Source: Acetobacter pasteurianus subsp. pasteurianus LMG 1262 = NBRC 106471
Lineage (GTDB): Bacteria > Pseudomonadota > Alphaproteobacteria > Acetobacterales > Acetobacteraceae
DNA: 64,000 nucleotides
Assembly: GCF_000285275.1 (NCBI RefSeq)
Contig: NZ_CADO01000139.1
Span: forward strand, 1 to 64,000
Reading direction: 5' to 3'
The number at the start of each line of letters is the position of its first letter. Within the stretch, counting starts at the first letter, position 1. Positions 25,022 through 34,150 of the stretch are shown here, piece by piece. The notes below the pieces were generated by a model that saw only the letters and a program-made list of their open reading frames with translations, was not told where the DNA came from and made no database searches. Made by a program: the position numbers and the translations under genes.

Positions 25022-27589
25022 TTAGTTGCGTTTGGCGCGTGGGCGCGCCGGGGCCAAAGCAGGGTTTTCTGGCCATTCATGCTTGGGGTAACGCCCGCGC
25101 ATATCGCGCCGCATATCTGCCCAACCCCCTTGCCAGAAACCAGCCAGATCCGCCGTAATGGCCTGCGGCCGCCCTGCGGGAGAAAGCAGTGCCAGCCGCA
25201 GCGGCACGCGCCCTCCGGCCAGTTTGGGTGTTTCCGCCGTGCCATAAAAGGCCTGCGCTCGGGCCGAGGCCACAGGCACGGGCTGCGTATAATCCACCTC
25301 AGCCACACCGCCGGGGAAGGGCAGAGAGGTAGGGAGCTCCTTATCCAGCCAGCTTGTGCGGGCGTAACCCAGATAAGTACGCAGCAGGTTGAGGATGTCC
25401 AGCTCCCGCAATGCAGTAATGGATGTGCAGCCTTCAACATACGGGGTCAGCCATTCATCCATACAACCAGCAAGGGCTGTGGAGGAAAAATCTGGCCACT
25501 CTTCTTCCATGCCGGTGCCACCGGGCAGGGTGCGGGCCAGTTCCACACGGGCCTGAAGCTGTTTTACGGCGTCTGACCAATTGAGCGTGGTTTCCGGTGC
25601 CTCCTTGGCTTGTGCCAGCAGCAGCGGGCCTGCATCTTCCGGTTTTACTTTTTCTGTGCGGTCTCGCAGCACAAGGCAGCCAATGCGGGTGCGCCTGCGG
25701 GCCATGATATTGCCCGATACAGGGTCCAGCGTGGTTTCAACCTGTTCACGCGTGCGCTCCAGCAGGGCTGGGGGCAGGGCGTTGCTATCCAACGGGGCCG
25801 CCATACGTATTTCGGCAGCGGTGCGCAGGTGCAGGCCCGCTACTGCCAGCAGCTTGTGTTTGGCTAGTCCATCATCTCGGCGTAGGCGGGCATTGCTGCC
25901 ATTGGCCATGCGGTAACTGCCCATATCTCCCCGGCATAGGGCGATACGATCAGGAAAGCCTGCGGCCAGAAGGGCTGCGGCATCACCTACTGCCGGGTGG
26001 CGCGCCTTCAGCCCCATGCGTGTGCGAAAACGTGCGGCTGCCTGTCGAATGCGGGCCAAAGCGCCTCGGTCTGCCTGTGGGGTGTTATCTTCACCCGTAA
26101 TCAGATCCAGCCGGAGGGTAATATCTGCGGGCGGAATAGGCGGCGGTCCACCACGCCCGGCAGCGCGTGGGCGCAGGGGGTCTCGTTCTTCCAGCAGGGC
26201 GGCAAGGTCTGCGGCCAGTGCGGCTTCCTCCGGTGTGCGGGCAGCCAGCATCATGGCGGCAAGGCGCGGGTGTGTGCCCAGATCGGCCATGCTGCGCCCC
26301 AGTTTTGTAATCTGGCCCGCATCATCCAACGCGCCCAGCAGAATCAGCAGTTCCTTTGCGGCGGCTACCGCGCTGCCGGGGGGCTGATCTGGGAGGGGAA
26401 GCGGCGTATCGGCAGATCCTACCGTATCGGCCCACAAGGCGGTGGCCAGCACAAAATCAGACAGATCGGCTTCCAGAATTTCTGGCCTGTCATGCTGGGG
26501 CAAGGCGCGCTCAGTATGGGCAGACCACAGGCAATACGCCATACCCGGAGCCTCTCGCCCCGCGCGTCCTGCACGCTGCCGCGCTGCGGCTTTGGAGATA
26601 CGCACCGTATCCAGCCGGGAAAGCCCAGCCCCGGCATCAAACCTTGGCACACGGCGGAAACCGCAATCCACTACAACGCGCACACCGGGCACGGTAAGGG
26701 ATGTTTCGGCTATGGAGGTTGCCAGAATAACCCGCCGTTCCCCTTCATTTCCGGGGCGCAGCACGCGAGCCTGTTCTGCCGGGTGCAGTTCACCATGCAG
26801 GGGCAGCACTGTGGCGGGCACACCATCCAGAAGCTGCATCACCCGGCGGATTTCTCCCGTGCCGGGCAGAAAGGTGAGAATATCGCCTTCTGTTTCCGCC
26901 AGAGCTTGCCGCACGCCTGTTGCCGTGGCGGTGGCAATATCGCGCAGGCTGGGAATATCGTGCTTGGCATGGTGGACGGTAAGCGGGAACATTCGCCCTT
27001 CGCTTGTTAGCACAGGGGCGTTCATTAGCGTGGCAAGGCGTTCTGTTTCCGCCGTGGCAGACATGGCCACAAGGCGCAGATCAGGCCGCAAGGTGCGTTG
27101 CAGATCCAGGCAGAAAGCAAGCGCCAGATCTGCATCTAATGAGCGTTCGTGTATTTCATCCAGAATAACGCAGGCCACGCCCTCCAGCATGGGGTCACCC
27201 AGCAGGCGGCGCAGGAACAGGCCTTCTGTCAGCACCTCAATACGGGTGCGGTCAGAAACAGCGGATTCCAGCCGGGTGCGGAACCCTACAAAACCGCCAA
27301 CCTCTTCCCCCATTAGGGATGCAATGCGCTGGGCAGCGGCACGGGCGGCCAGCCTGCGGGGTTCCAGCATAATAATTTTATCAGATGGTGCGCGCCATGC
27401 CGCAGCCGCCAGAACGGGTGGCACGGATGTGGTTTTACCCGCGCCCGGAGGCGCCACCAGAATGGCGGATGCCGGATGGTCTGTGGCGGGGTTTTGAGCC
27501 AGCACTGCGCAAAGTTCTGGCAGCACATCCTGCACAGGCAGACCCTGCGCAATGGAAAACGGGTTCAGACTGGAGGCGGAAGCGGTCAT
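25022..27589 (-). CDS. hrpB: ATP-dependent RNA helicase HrpB
   Basis: An 855-residue DEAH-box helicase. Motifs in order: Walker A APPGAGKTT near residue 45, LEPRRLAARAAA, the DEIH box in ILDEIHERSLDADLALAF near 130, SATAETERL, a motif V/VI region with ATSIAETSLTVPGVRVVVDCGF and RQRAGRAGREAPG near 345, then the HrpB-specific C-terminal half. The cellular role of HrpB is poorly known. The start at 27589 has AGCAGGG before it. A strong hairpin lies between it and the gene upstream. Confidence 0.93.
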   Translation of the reverse strand: MTASASSLNPFSIAQGLPVQDVLPELCAVLAQNPATDHPASAILVAPPGAGKTTSVPPVLAAAAWRAPSDKIIMLEPRRLAARAAAQRIASLMGEEVGGFVGFRTRLESAVSDRTRIEVLTEGLFLRRLLGDPMLEGVACVILDEIHERSLDADLALAFCLDLQRTLRPDLRLVAMSATAETERLATLMNAPVLTSEGRMFPLTVHHAKHDIPSLRDIATATATGVRQALAETEGDILTFLPGTGEIRRVMQLLDGVPATVLPLHGELHPAEQARVLRPGNEGERRVILATSIAETSLTVPGVRVVVDCGFRRVPRFDAGAGLSRLDTVRISKAAARQRAGRAGREAPGMAYCLWSAHTERALPQHDRPEILEADLSDFVLATALWADTVGSADTPLPLPDQPPGSAVAAAKELLILLGALDDAGQITKLGRSMADLGTHPRLAAMMLAARTPEEAALAADLAALLEERDPLRPRAAGRGGPPPIPPADITLRLDLITGEDNTPQADRGALARIRQAAARFRTRMGLKARHPAVGDAAALLAAGFPDRIALCRGDMGSYRMANGSNARLRRDDGLAKHKLLAVAGLHLRTAAEIRMAAPLDSNALPPALLERTREQVETTLDPVSGNIMARRRTRIGCLVLRDRTEKVKPEDAGPLLLAQAKEAPETTLNWSDAVKQLQARVELARTLPGGTGMEEEWPDFSSTALAGCMDEWLTPYVEGCTSITALRELDILNLLRTYLGYARTSWLDKELPTSLPFPGGVAEVDYTQPVPVASARAQAFYGTAETPKLAGGRVPLRLALLSPAGRPQAITADLAGFWQGGWADMRRDMRGRYPKHEWPENPALAPARPRAKRN

Positions 27590-27606
27590 GCCCTGCTTTA
27601 TGGCGG

Positions 27607-27643
27607 CCCCACCGCCGCAGCGCAATGTTGTGCGGCGGTGGGG
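27607..27643. other. Perfect 13-bp GC-rich hairpin ahead of hrpB
   Basis: CCCCACCGCCGCA (27607-27619) and TGCGGCGGTGGGG (27631-27643) are exact reverse complements around an 11-base loop. It lies 18 bases upstream of the hrpB start and 46 bases after the stop of the lipoprotein gene. It has no T run in either direction, so it is not a standard terminator. Confidence 0.7.
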
Positions 27644-27688
27644 GCTATATGCGCTAAGTATTCAGGCGCTTTGCTGAGGATAACAGCC

Positions 27689-28636
27689 TTATTGAGGCTG
27701 AGACGGCAGCTTGAGATAACCCGGTTTAGGGGATGTCGCCTTTGTAGAGGATGAGCTTGAGGACGAATCATCATCCTCACCCGCCGGGAAGATGGCGTTG
27801 GGTTCACTATCCTGCGTTTTGGAGGTTGCGGCAGGTTTGGCTTCCGTGCTGCTGGTGGTGGACGGCGTTGCCGCATCGGTAGAAGGTGCAACAACAGGGG
27901 CGTTTTCCGGCACCGTTACGGGGGATGTAGCCTGCCCGGTTTTAGCTGCTGAAACGGGAGAAAGCGCCTCTTGTGTAGCTGCGGCACCAGCGCCCGTGGT
28001 GGCAGGAGCGGGCGAGCCATCAGATGTGAGAGGCTGGGCCTGAATGGCACCATCTACCGGCATACCCCCGGCATCCACCAGCCATTTGCCAAGGGCGCGA
28101 TGCACCTGTGTATCCAGCTCGGTATTGATGCTGTCCATCATCCCTTTGGTGACGTTGTACAGATTGGCTTGGCTTTCTGTATCTTCCGTGGGGTCCGGGT
28201 GCAGGCTTTGGGTGGCGTGGGCTTCTGTATGGGCAGTTTTGCTGCCATCGGGGTTCAGAATATCCAGATGCACATCTATCTGGCCCTGTAGCGTGCCGCC
28301 GGGTTCGTGCAGGATGGAGGCCCGATCAATCACAAACTGGGCGGAATTGGCGCTGGTAATGCCCCCTTTGGCGGCCAGCCTGTCCTGCACCATCTGGCGC
28401 AGGGCCTGTACTGGTGGGGTGGGGGATTTATAACCGATATCGCCCGCAACCGGGAGGGTTGCCGTGTTATCCACCAATGTCAGGGTGTTTACGTTAAGGT
28501 TGATCTGGCTGAGGTTATCATACCGTAGCGGTGCAAACTGCGTAGGCTGTTTCTGATCTGCGCAGCCTGCCAGCAGGGCAGGAAACAGCAGCGCGGCTGT
28601 TAGGCCAGAAAGGCGCATGCGGGAAAACAGCATCAT
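27689..28636 (-). CDS. Lipoprotein of unknown function
   Basis: About 315 residues from the ATG at 28636, which has AGAGG before it. The lipobox FPALLAGC marks acylation at Cys25. Residues about 30-190 are a folded domain with DIGYKSPTPPVQALRQMVQDRL and FVIDRASILHEPG, including a repeated pattern of helices and strands typical of periplasmic lipoproteins. The last 120 residues are low-complexity, rich in Ala, Pro, Thr and Ser with a DDDSSSSSSS run, so probably unfolded. I do not recognise the family. No obvious link to hrpB or hslO beside it. Confidence 0.65.
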   Translation of the reverse strand: MMLFSRMRLSGLTAALLFPALLAGCADQKQPTQFAPLRYDNLSQINLNVNTLTLVDNTATLPVAGDIGYKSPTPPVQALRQMVQDRLAAKGGITSANSAQFVIDRASILHEPGGTLQGQIDVHLDILNPDGSKTAHTEAHATQSLHPDPTEDTESQANLYNVTKGMMDSINTELDTQVHRALGKWLVDAGGMPVDGAIQAQPLTSDGSPAPATTGAGAAATQEALSPVSAAKTGQATSPVTVPENAPVVAPSTDAATPSTTSSTEAKPAATSKTQDSEPNAIFPAGEDDDSSSSSSSTKATSPKPGYLKLPSQPQ

Positions 28637-28771
28637 GGCGCAAAACCTCTTGTGAACTTTATCTGACATTTTAAAAAATGCCTGCCCTGTGGCAGATACC
28701 TTATACCAGCAGCGCCTTAAGATATTGCGCTTAGGGCCCTGCTGGCAAACTTTGCGGCTATATTTACTGTT

Positions 28772-29722
28772 TTACTGTGCCTGCGTGGCAATGTTTTTGC
28801 GCGCAAAGCGGAAATCCACATTACAGAATTCGCACGTCATCACGATGTTTCCATCATCCTGGCACATGTGGTCCAGATCATCTTGCGGGAAGGTTTCCAG
28901 CACATTGGCCAAACGCGCGCGGGAGCAACGGCACCCAAATGCCAAAGCCCGAGGCTGGCTGATATGCAGGTCTTCTTCATGGAAAAGCCGGTGCAGAAGC
29001 TGCAATGTTGGCAGGCTATCGTCCAGCAGTTCCTTGGTGGAAAGGGTGCCTGCCAGAATGGTGGCTGTTTCCCAGCTTGCTTCTGCGGCTTCGTCTTCCA
29101 CCACGTGGCTGCCGCCTTCGCCCGCAATGCGTTCCAGTATCAGACCGCCTGCGCGCCAGCCTGCATCTGTCATCTGGCAGGCCAGCATAATCCAGCATGC
29201 GTGCTGCTCACTGCTGGCAAAGTAATGCATGGCCATTGCAGACAGATCATCACCGGCAATTTCCACAATACCCTGATGCCGGTCCATTTCCGGGCCTTGG
29301 TCCACCGTAAGGGCCATATAGCCGTTACCCAGCAATTCGCGGTCTGTGGGTTTGGGTGTTTCTTCCAGCAGGGCTGCCAGCGCCTCATCATCCGTGCGGG
29401 CGTAAAAGCGTAGCGCGCCGGTGTTGGTGCAGTCTGCCACCAGCATGGAAACAGGGCCATCACCCTTCATCTGAAGGGAGAAAGAGCCCTGAAACTTAAG
29501 GGCAGAGGCCAAAGCTGCCACCAGTGCCAATGCCTTGCCAGCAAGGCGCGTAACAGGGGCTGGGTGATCATGCCGTGTGAGCAGCGTATCGGCCAGCACG
29601 CCCAAACGCACCAACCGGCCACGCACGGGCCGACCAGCCAGATAAAAAGGCGTTACACCACCGGGCACCACCAAATCGGGCACATCTGGGCGGTCACGAT
29701 CAAGAAAAGCGGGTTTTTCCAT
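28772..29722 (-). CDS. hslO: Redox-regulated chaperone Hsp33
   Basis: Hsp33 is a cytosolic holdase switched on by oxidative stress. The 316-residue protein has the usual N-terminal domain (GRLVRLGVLADTLLTRHDHP, LGNGYMALTVDQGPEMDRHQGIVEI). The C-terminal zinc-binding redox switch is GCRCSR near residue 263 and TCEFCN near 296, so all four cysteines of the CxC/CxxC switch are kept. It is the last gene of the argD-argF cluster, an order known from other alphaproteobacteria. Confidence 0.95.
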   Translation of the reverse strand: MEKPAFLDRDRPDVPDLVVPGGVTPFYLAGRPVRGRLVRLGVLADTLLTRHDHPAPVTRLAGKALALVAALASALKFQGSFSLQMKGDGPVSMLVADCTNTGALRFYARTDDEALAALLEETPKPTDRELLGNGYMALTVDQGPEMDRHQGIVEIAGDDLSAMAMHYFASSEQHACWIMLACQMTDAGWRAGGLILERIAGEGGSHVVEDEAAEASWETATILAGTLSTKELLDDSLPTLQLLHRLFHEEDLHISQPRALAFGCRCSRARLANVLETFPQDDLDHMCQDDGNIVMTCEFCNVDFRFARKNIATQAQ

Positions 29723-29846
29723 GGGAATTTAAGTTTGTCCTGAGTCCATCAAGAATACGGGAATATCAAGAACATGCGCCTGATGCGTGCGGACTCTGGT
29801 GATGCTTTTCAGGCGGACAAAAAGGAAAAGGTGGAAAGCAGGGGGG

Positions 29847-30164
29847 TTACGCCCCTGCGGAAATATCCAGCTCCAGCTTTTCCAGCTTCTGTTCAAGGGC
29901 ACGGCCGGTTTCTGAATCCATGTTCAAACCGTCCTTAAGCGCAACAAGCAGCCCCTTGCGGCAGGCATCGTGCTCGCTATCCAGATCTTCCGTACGGCCA
30001 CAGCCAGCCAGACAATCCAGATAGGCGCTACGGAACGGTGCCAGCTTATCTGCCGGGAACGGCAACGTCGCCAGAATAGCATCCAGACTGCTTTCCACCC
30101 AGCCGGGGGTGGCGGGTGTATCTTCGGTAGATGTCATGGAAACTGTTCTGTCTGTGCCGCTCAT
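29847..30164 (-). CDS. Small protein of unknown function in the arg cluster
   Basis: A 105-residue cytosolic protein whose ATG lies 4 bases after the argF stop codon, so it is almost certainly co-transcribed. It has a PGWVESSLDAILATLPFPADKLAPFRSAYLDCL stretch, three cysteines (DCLAGC and DACRKG) and a helical C-terminus. I do not recognise a family. A second in-frame ATG lies at 30137. A GCAGGGG/CCCCTGC hairpin at its 3' end (29838-29858) may act as a weak terminator before hslO. Confidence 0.6.
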   Translation of the reverse strand: MSGTDRTVSMTSTEDTPATPGWVESSLDAILATLPFPADKLAPFRSAYLDCLAGCGRTEDLDSEHDACRKGLLVALKDGLNMDSETGRALEQKLEKLELDISAGA

Positions 30165-30168
30165 GTGC

Positions 30169-31170
30169 TTATTCCTTGCCGAAAGAGGTCCAGTTTGTGC
30201 CACCCATTGTCCATGCAAGCACGCCTTTCTGGGCATGAAGGCGGTTTTCCGCCTCATCAAACACCACAGAATGCGGGCCTTCAAACACGTCCTTGGTTAC
30301 TTCTTCCCCTATATGGGCAGGCAGGCAGTGCATGAACAGGGCATCTGGCGCAGCAAGGGCCATTAAATCTGCATTTACGCGGTAGGGTTCCAGCTTGCTC
30401 ATACGTGTGGCGGCTTCCTTGGGGGAATCAGACATGCTGATCCATGTATCCGTCACCACGCAATCGGCACCTTTTGCGGCGGCTTTGGGGTCTACCGTCC
30501 ATTCCACATCACCGCCTTCGGCACGGGCCCAGTCCAGCACGTCCTGCGGGGGCTTCATGTCTGCGGGGGTGGCGGCACGCAGGGCAAAGCCAAAACGCAC
30601 GGCCCCTTCAATAAGGGAGACAAGCACGTTGTTGCCATCACCCGTCCACGCAAAGGTGCGGCCACGCACGGGGCCACGATGTTCCTCAAACGTCATGATA
30701 TCGGCCAGAATCTGCACCGGGTGAGAATGCGGGGTAAGACCATTGATAACTGGCACCGTGCTCCACTGTGCCAGTTCGTGCATGGTTTTTGTGTTGCCAG
30801 TACGCAGCATAATGGCATCTACAAAGCGGGAGAGCACGCGGGCTGTATCGGCAATGCTCTCACCACGGCCAATCTGCATTTCCTGCGGGCTGAGCACCAC
30901 GGCATCGCCCCCAAGCTGGCGAATGCCCACTTCAAAGGAAACACGGGTGCGGGTGGATGGCTTGGAAAGAATAAGCCCCAACTGCCGCCCGGCCAGCGGC
31001 TGGCGCGGGTGCAGCGGAAACCGGCGGTTCTGCTGCATGCGCTTCATGCTGGCGGCTACATCCAGAATCTGGCGCAGGGTTGCGGCATCCAGATCTTTCA
31101 GATCCAGAAAATGGCGGGGCGTTGCCAAGGAAGAAGAGGGCAGGGCAGTGGTCATGTTGGCGGCGCTCAC
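30169..31170 (-). CDS. argF: Ornithine carbamoyltransferase
   Basis: It makes citrulline from ornithine and carbamoyl phosphate, the sixth step of arginine synthesis. The 333-residue protein has the carbamoyl-phosphate motif [12 protein letters not shown] near residue 69, SHPVQILAD near 148 and the ornithine-site FMHCLPAH near 285. The GTG at 31170 overlaps the argD stop (GTGA); an in-frame ATG at 31155 is the alternative start. Second gene of the argD-argF-unknown-hslO group. Confidence 0.95.
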   Translation of the reverse strand: MSAANMTTALPSSSLATPRHFLDLKDLDAATLRQILDVAASMKRMQQNRRFPLHPRQPLAGRQLGLILSKPSTRTRVSFEVGIRQLGGDAVVLSPQEMQIGRGESIADTARVLSRFVDAIMLRTGNTKTMHELAQWSTVPVINGLTPHSHPVQILADIMTFEEHRGPVRGRTFAWTGDGNNVLVSLIEGAVRFGFALRAATPADMKPPQDVLDWARAEGGDVEWTVDPKAAAKGADCVVTDTWISMSDSPKEAATRMSKLEPYRVNADLMALAAPDALFMHCLPAHIGEEVTKDVFEGPHSVVFDEAENRLHAQKGVLAWTMGGTNWTSFGKE

Positions 31171-32414
31171 GCTGTTGGCTCCAGAACTGTCTTGTTGTTA
31201 TGATTTTTTCTGAGTGTGCTGACAGCCTGCACCAGCAGGGCCACAGCTTTGCGGCATTCTTCTTCGGAAACAGTAAGCGGCGGCACAAGGCGCAGCACGT
31301 TATCACCCGCGGTTACACACAACAGGCCTTCATTTTGCGCGGCACCCTGCACATCACCCACTGCGGGCACGCAGCGCAGGCCTATCAGCAGGCCAAGGCC
31401 ACGGCGCTGGGCAAAAATATCCGGCGCATCAGCCACAAGGCTGTCCAGAAGTTCATCCAGCAGGGCCGCACGGGTGCAAACCTGATCTAAAAAGCCGGGG
31501 GCCAGAATAACATCCAGCACAGCGTTACCAGCCGCGCAGGCCAGCGGGTTGCCGCCAAATGTGGTGCCGTGTGTGCCCGGCGTCATGCTCTTGGCAATGG
31601 TTTCTGTGGTGAGGATGGCCCCAATGGGGAAGCCCCCGCCCAAACCTTTGGCCGTGCTGACAATATCGGGCTTGATGCCAGCCCATTCATGCGCAAACAG
31701 GCGACCTGTGCGGCCAACGCCACACTGCACCTCATCCAGCGCCAGCAGCACGCCGGTTTCATCGCACAGCGCGCGCAGGGCACGCAGATATTCCGGGCTG
31801 GCCACCTTAATGCCGCTTTCACCCTGAATGGGTTCCAGCATAACGGCTGCGGTGTTAGGGGTAATGGCGGCTTTTACGGCTTCAATATCGTTGAAAGGCA
31901 CGTGCAGGAAGCCTTTTACAGGCTCACCAAAGCCTTCCAGATATTTGGGGTTGCCGGTGGCGGAAAGCATGGCCAGCGTGCGGCCATGAAAAGCCCCATC
32001 CATGCAGATAATGTCTGTGCGTTCGGGGTGGCCTGCCATCATCTGGGCGCGGCGGGCCATCTTCACCATGCCTTCGTTGGCTTCTGCGCCGGAATTGCAG
32101 AAGAACGCGCTATCGGCAAAGGAGTTTTCAACCAGCCTGCGTGCCAGCTTTTCTGCCTGCGGAATCTGAAACAGGTTGGAAACGTGCATGACCTTGGCAG
32201 CCTGCGTGCTTACGGCTTCCACCATCTTGGGGTGTGCGTGGCCAATGGAGCACGTGGCAATGCCCGCAGCAAAGTCCAGGAATCGTCGCCCGTCCGACGT
32301 TTGCAGCCAGGAGCCTTCTCCCCGCTCAAAGGCGAGATCAGCGCGCTTGTATGTCGGCATCAGGGCAGAAATCATGGAATCTGGTCTTTGTGTTGGCGGT
32401 TGTTGAACCTGCAT
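31167..32414 (-). CDS. argD: Acetylornithine aminotransferase
   Basis: A PLP enzyme converting N-acetylglutamate semialdehyde to N-acetylornithine, which can often also serve lysine synthesis as DapC. The 415-residue class III aminotransferase has [21 protein letters not shown] near residue 42, [18 protein letters not shown] near 105, the PLP aspartate in [12 protein letters not shown] near 225 and the Schiff-base Lys in [13 protein letters not shown] near 254. The ATG at 32414 is used; 32375 is possible. The gene is preceded by a promoter and an intrinsic terminator-like hairpin. Confidence 0.94.
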   Translation of the reverse strand: MQVQQPPTQRPDSMISALMPTYKRADLAFERGEGSWLQTSDGRRFLDFAAGIATCSIGHAHPKMVEAVSTQAAKVMHVSNLFQIPQAEKLARRLVENSFADSAFFCNSGAEANEGMVKMARRAQMMAGHPERTDIICMDGAFHGRTLAMLSATGNPKYLEGFGEPVKGFLHVPFNDIEAVKAAITPNTAAVMLEPIQGESGIKVASPEYLRALRALCDETGVLLALDEVQCGVGRTGRLFAHEWAGIKPDIVSTAKGLGGGFPIGAILTTETIAKSMTPGTHGTTFGGNPLACAAGNAVLDVILAPGFLDQVCTRAALLDELLDSLVADAPDIFAQRRGLGLLIGLRCVPAVGDVQGAAQNEGLLCVTAGDNVLRLVPPLTVSEEECRKAVALLVQAVSTLRKNHNNKTVLEPTA

Positions 32415-32437
32415 GGTGAGAAGTGGAGTGCAGAACG

Positions 32438-32474
32438 AAAAACGCCCGCTGCCTTGATATAAGGTGAGCGGGCG
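32438..32474 (-). promoter_or_regulatory. Candidate transcription attenuator of argD
   Basis: Read on the minus strand, CGCCCGCT and AGCGGGCG form a perfect 8-bp stem, extended by an inner CCTT/AAGG pair, and are followed directly by TTTTT. This is a textbook intrinsic terminator, but it points toward argD and ends 23 bases before its start. The only gene upstream is on the other strand. A smaller GCCCG/CGGGC hairpin lies at 32475-32489. Confidence 0.65.
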
Positions 32475-32491
32475 GCCCGTATTGCGGGCGT

Positions 32492-32521
32492 ATCATGGCC
32501 TTTTGTGCAGATTAAAGTCAA
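32492..32521 (-). promoter_or_regulatory. Sigma70-like promoter of argD
   Basis: TTGACT (-35, 32521-32516) and CATGAT (-10, 32497-32492) are separated by 18 bases. Transcription would begin near 32485, just ahead of the attenuator-like hairpin. Confidence 0.5.
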
Positions 32522-32613
32522 ATATTCTGTGTGAAAAAATTCTGCATACGAAACATGCGCGGCATGGCCCGTTGCGTATTTTCCTGCACGTAAGGAGTGG
32601 GTAAGAAAGAGGG

Positions 32614-33276
32614 ATGACGCATTCTGGTTCTTCCTCATCTGCCCACACATCATCGGGGTTTCCGCAGCTTGATCGCCGCGTGTTGCGAGAGGCCGCACTG
32701 GCGCATCTGGCACGTTTTGGTACCACGCGCCACGGGCTGGAACAGGTGCTTTTGCGCCGGATTGCACGGTGGGAAAAACAGGCCCTCAAAGCCGGAGCCG
32801 ATACGGAGGAAGTGGCTGAAGCTGCACAGGCGCTCCGCCCCGTAGTAGCTGAAATAGCAGAAGAAATGGTGCGCCTTGGTGCGGTGGACGATGCCAGTTT
32901 TGCAACAGCCCGCGCACGCAGGTTGGTGCGCTCTGGCCGCTCTGGCCGGGCGGTGCAGGCGCATCTGGCTGCGCGCGGCGTGGAGGCTGATCTGCGCGAT
33001 GCCGCCTTGCAGGATGCGGTGGAAGGGTTTTCTCCTGCGCAAAGGGAATTATGTGCCGCACTGGTTCTGGCCCGCAAGCGCAGGTTGGGGCCATTTGCCA
33101 CGCCTTATGTTGCGGATGATGAAGATGCTGATACCGAGCAGGCTCTGGCCCGCAGGCACAAGGCGCTGGGTGTGCTGGCCCGTGCGGGATATGCGCGGGA
33201 TGTGGCGGAGCAGGTTTTGGATATGTCCCCCACAGAAGCGGAGGACTGGATGCAACGTTTGAGGGCCGAATCGTGA
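32614..33276 (+). CDS. recX: RecX-family regulatory protein
   Basis: RecX proteins bind RecA and limit its filament growth. The 220-residue, mostly helical protein shows three-helix repeats with the RecX pattern: ALAHLARFGTTRHGLEQVLLRRI near residue 28, EEMVRLGAVDDASFATARARRLVRSGRSGRAVQAHLAARGV near 84-124 and KALGVLARAGYARDVAEQVL near 189. recA is not adjacent. Its stop overlaps the start of the next gene (GTGA). Confidence 0.82.
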   Translation: MTHSGSSSSAHTSSGFPQLDRRVLREAALAHLARFGTTRHGLEQVLLRRIARWEKQALKAGADTEEVAEAAQALRPVVAEIAEEMVRLGAVDDASFATARARRLVRSGRSGRAVQAHLAARGVEADLRDAALQDAVEGFSPAQRELCAALVLARKRRLGPFATPYVADDEDADTEQALARRHKALGVLARAGYARDVAEQVLDMSPTEAEDWMQRLRAES

Positions 33277-33731
33277 AGCGTAGCCTTGTTCTTGTTCTGC
33301 CTTTATTACTTGCAGCCTGTGCTGGCGGGCGCGGAAGTTGGAACGGATCTGTGCAATGCGCCCCCTATGCGCGGGAACATTCTGCCGTAAACCTGCGCGG
33401 TGCGGCAGCAAGCTGGTGGGGGGAAGCGCAGGGGCAATATAACCGCACGTCCTCCCCGCGTGCGGGGGATGTGCTGGTGTTCCGTTCTACAGGCAGGCTG
33501 CCATCGGGCCATGTGTCTGTGGTCAAACAGGTGCGAAATTCCCGCCTTGTGTTGGTGGACCACGCAAATTGGGAGCCGGGGGAAGTCACGCATCGTGCCC
33601 CCGTTGTTGATGTTTCCCCCAATAATAACTGGACCCGCGTGCGCGTGTGGTGGAGCCCCATTCATGCCATGGGCAAAACGGTTTATCCGGTTTATGGCTT
33701 TATTGAACCAACAGGCACGGGCGGCAGTTAG
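33273..33731 (+). CDS. CHAP-domain lipoprotein (putative cell-wall hydrolase)
   Basis: A 152-residue lipoprotein: basic start, hydrophobic core and lipobox LLAAC with Cys16 as the acylation site. The rest is a CHAP (NlpC/P60-like) domain, with the catalytic Cys in QCAPYAR near 29, PRAGDVLVF near 62, the catalytic His in LPSGHVSVVKQV near 79 and DHANW near 96. CHAP enzymes cleave peptide cross-links or amide bonds in peptidoglycan, so a role in wall remodelling is likely. It starts at a GTG overlapping the recX stop. Confidence 0.82.
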   Translation: MKRSLVLVLPLLLAACAGGRGSWNGSVQCAPYAREHSAVNLRGAAASWWGEAQGQYNRTSSPRAGDVLVFRSTGRLPSGHVSVVKQVRNSRLVLVDHANWEPGEVTHRAPVVDVSPNNNWTRVRVWWSPIHAMGKTVYPVYGFIEPTGTGGS

Positions 33732-33859
33732 CACCCAATTGGCGGGTAGGCCGCGCAAGGAAAAACTTGCAAGAAAGTGTTTCCGCCATCATGTACAAAC
33801 AAGGATGTGTGGTATGCGTTCATTTTGGGTGCGTATCGCAAGTGTAGGGGACTGGTTTG

Positions 33860-34117
33860 ATGGGTAGCTTAAGTATCTGGCACTGGCTGATCGTGCTTGT
33901 GGTTGTACTTGTGGTGTTTGGCGGCGGCGGCAAAATCAGCTCGTTGATGGGCGATATGGCCAAGGGCATCAAATCCTTCAAGAAACACATGGCGGATGAT
34001 GAACCGATGGATGATGGCACGGCACGCCCCGGTAACGGGCATATTGCCCCACCGCCCGCATCTTCCACAGTGGAGCAGCGCACAGCTGCACCAGCGGATA
34101 AATCTGTTCAGCCGTAA
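33860..34117 (+). CDS. tatA: Sec-independent translocase subunit TatA
   Basis: TatA forms the pore for export of folded proteins by the twin-arginine pathway. The 85-residue protein has one N-terminal membrane helix (about residues 4-20), the hinge FGGGGK, and the amphipathic helix [16 protein letters not shown], followed by an unfolded acidic tail. AGGGGA at 33846-33851 precedes the ATG at 33860. tatB and tatC are not next to it; the neighbour is a methionine salvage gene. Confidence 0.92.
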   Translation: MGSLSIWHWLIVLVVVLVVFGGGGKISSLMGDMAKGIKSFKKHMADDEPMDDGTARPGNGHIAPPPASSTVEQRTAAPADKSVQP

Positions 34118-34150
34118 GGCTCTATCAGTTCAAGACGGGCAGAGAACGCC

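Noticed and set aside
25997-27010. Open frame of 337 codons on the plus strand, opposite hrpB
   Set aside because: Antisense to conserved helicase motifs, with Gln/His/Gly-rich composition typical of a shadow frame.
27725-27790. Serine/Asp run of the lipoprotein as a variable repeat tract
   Set aside because: The codons are mixed (TCA, TCC, AGC and others), so it is not a simple DNA repeat prone to slippage.
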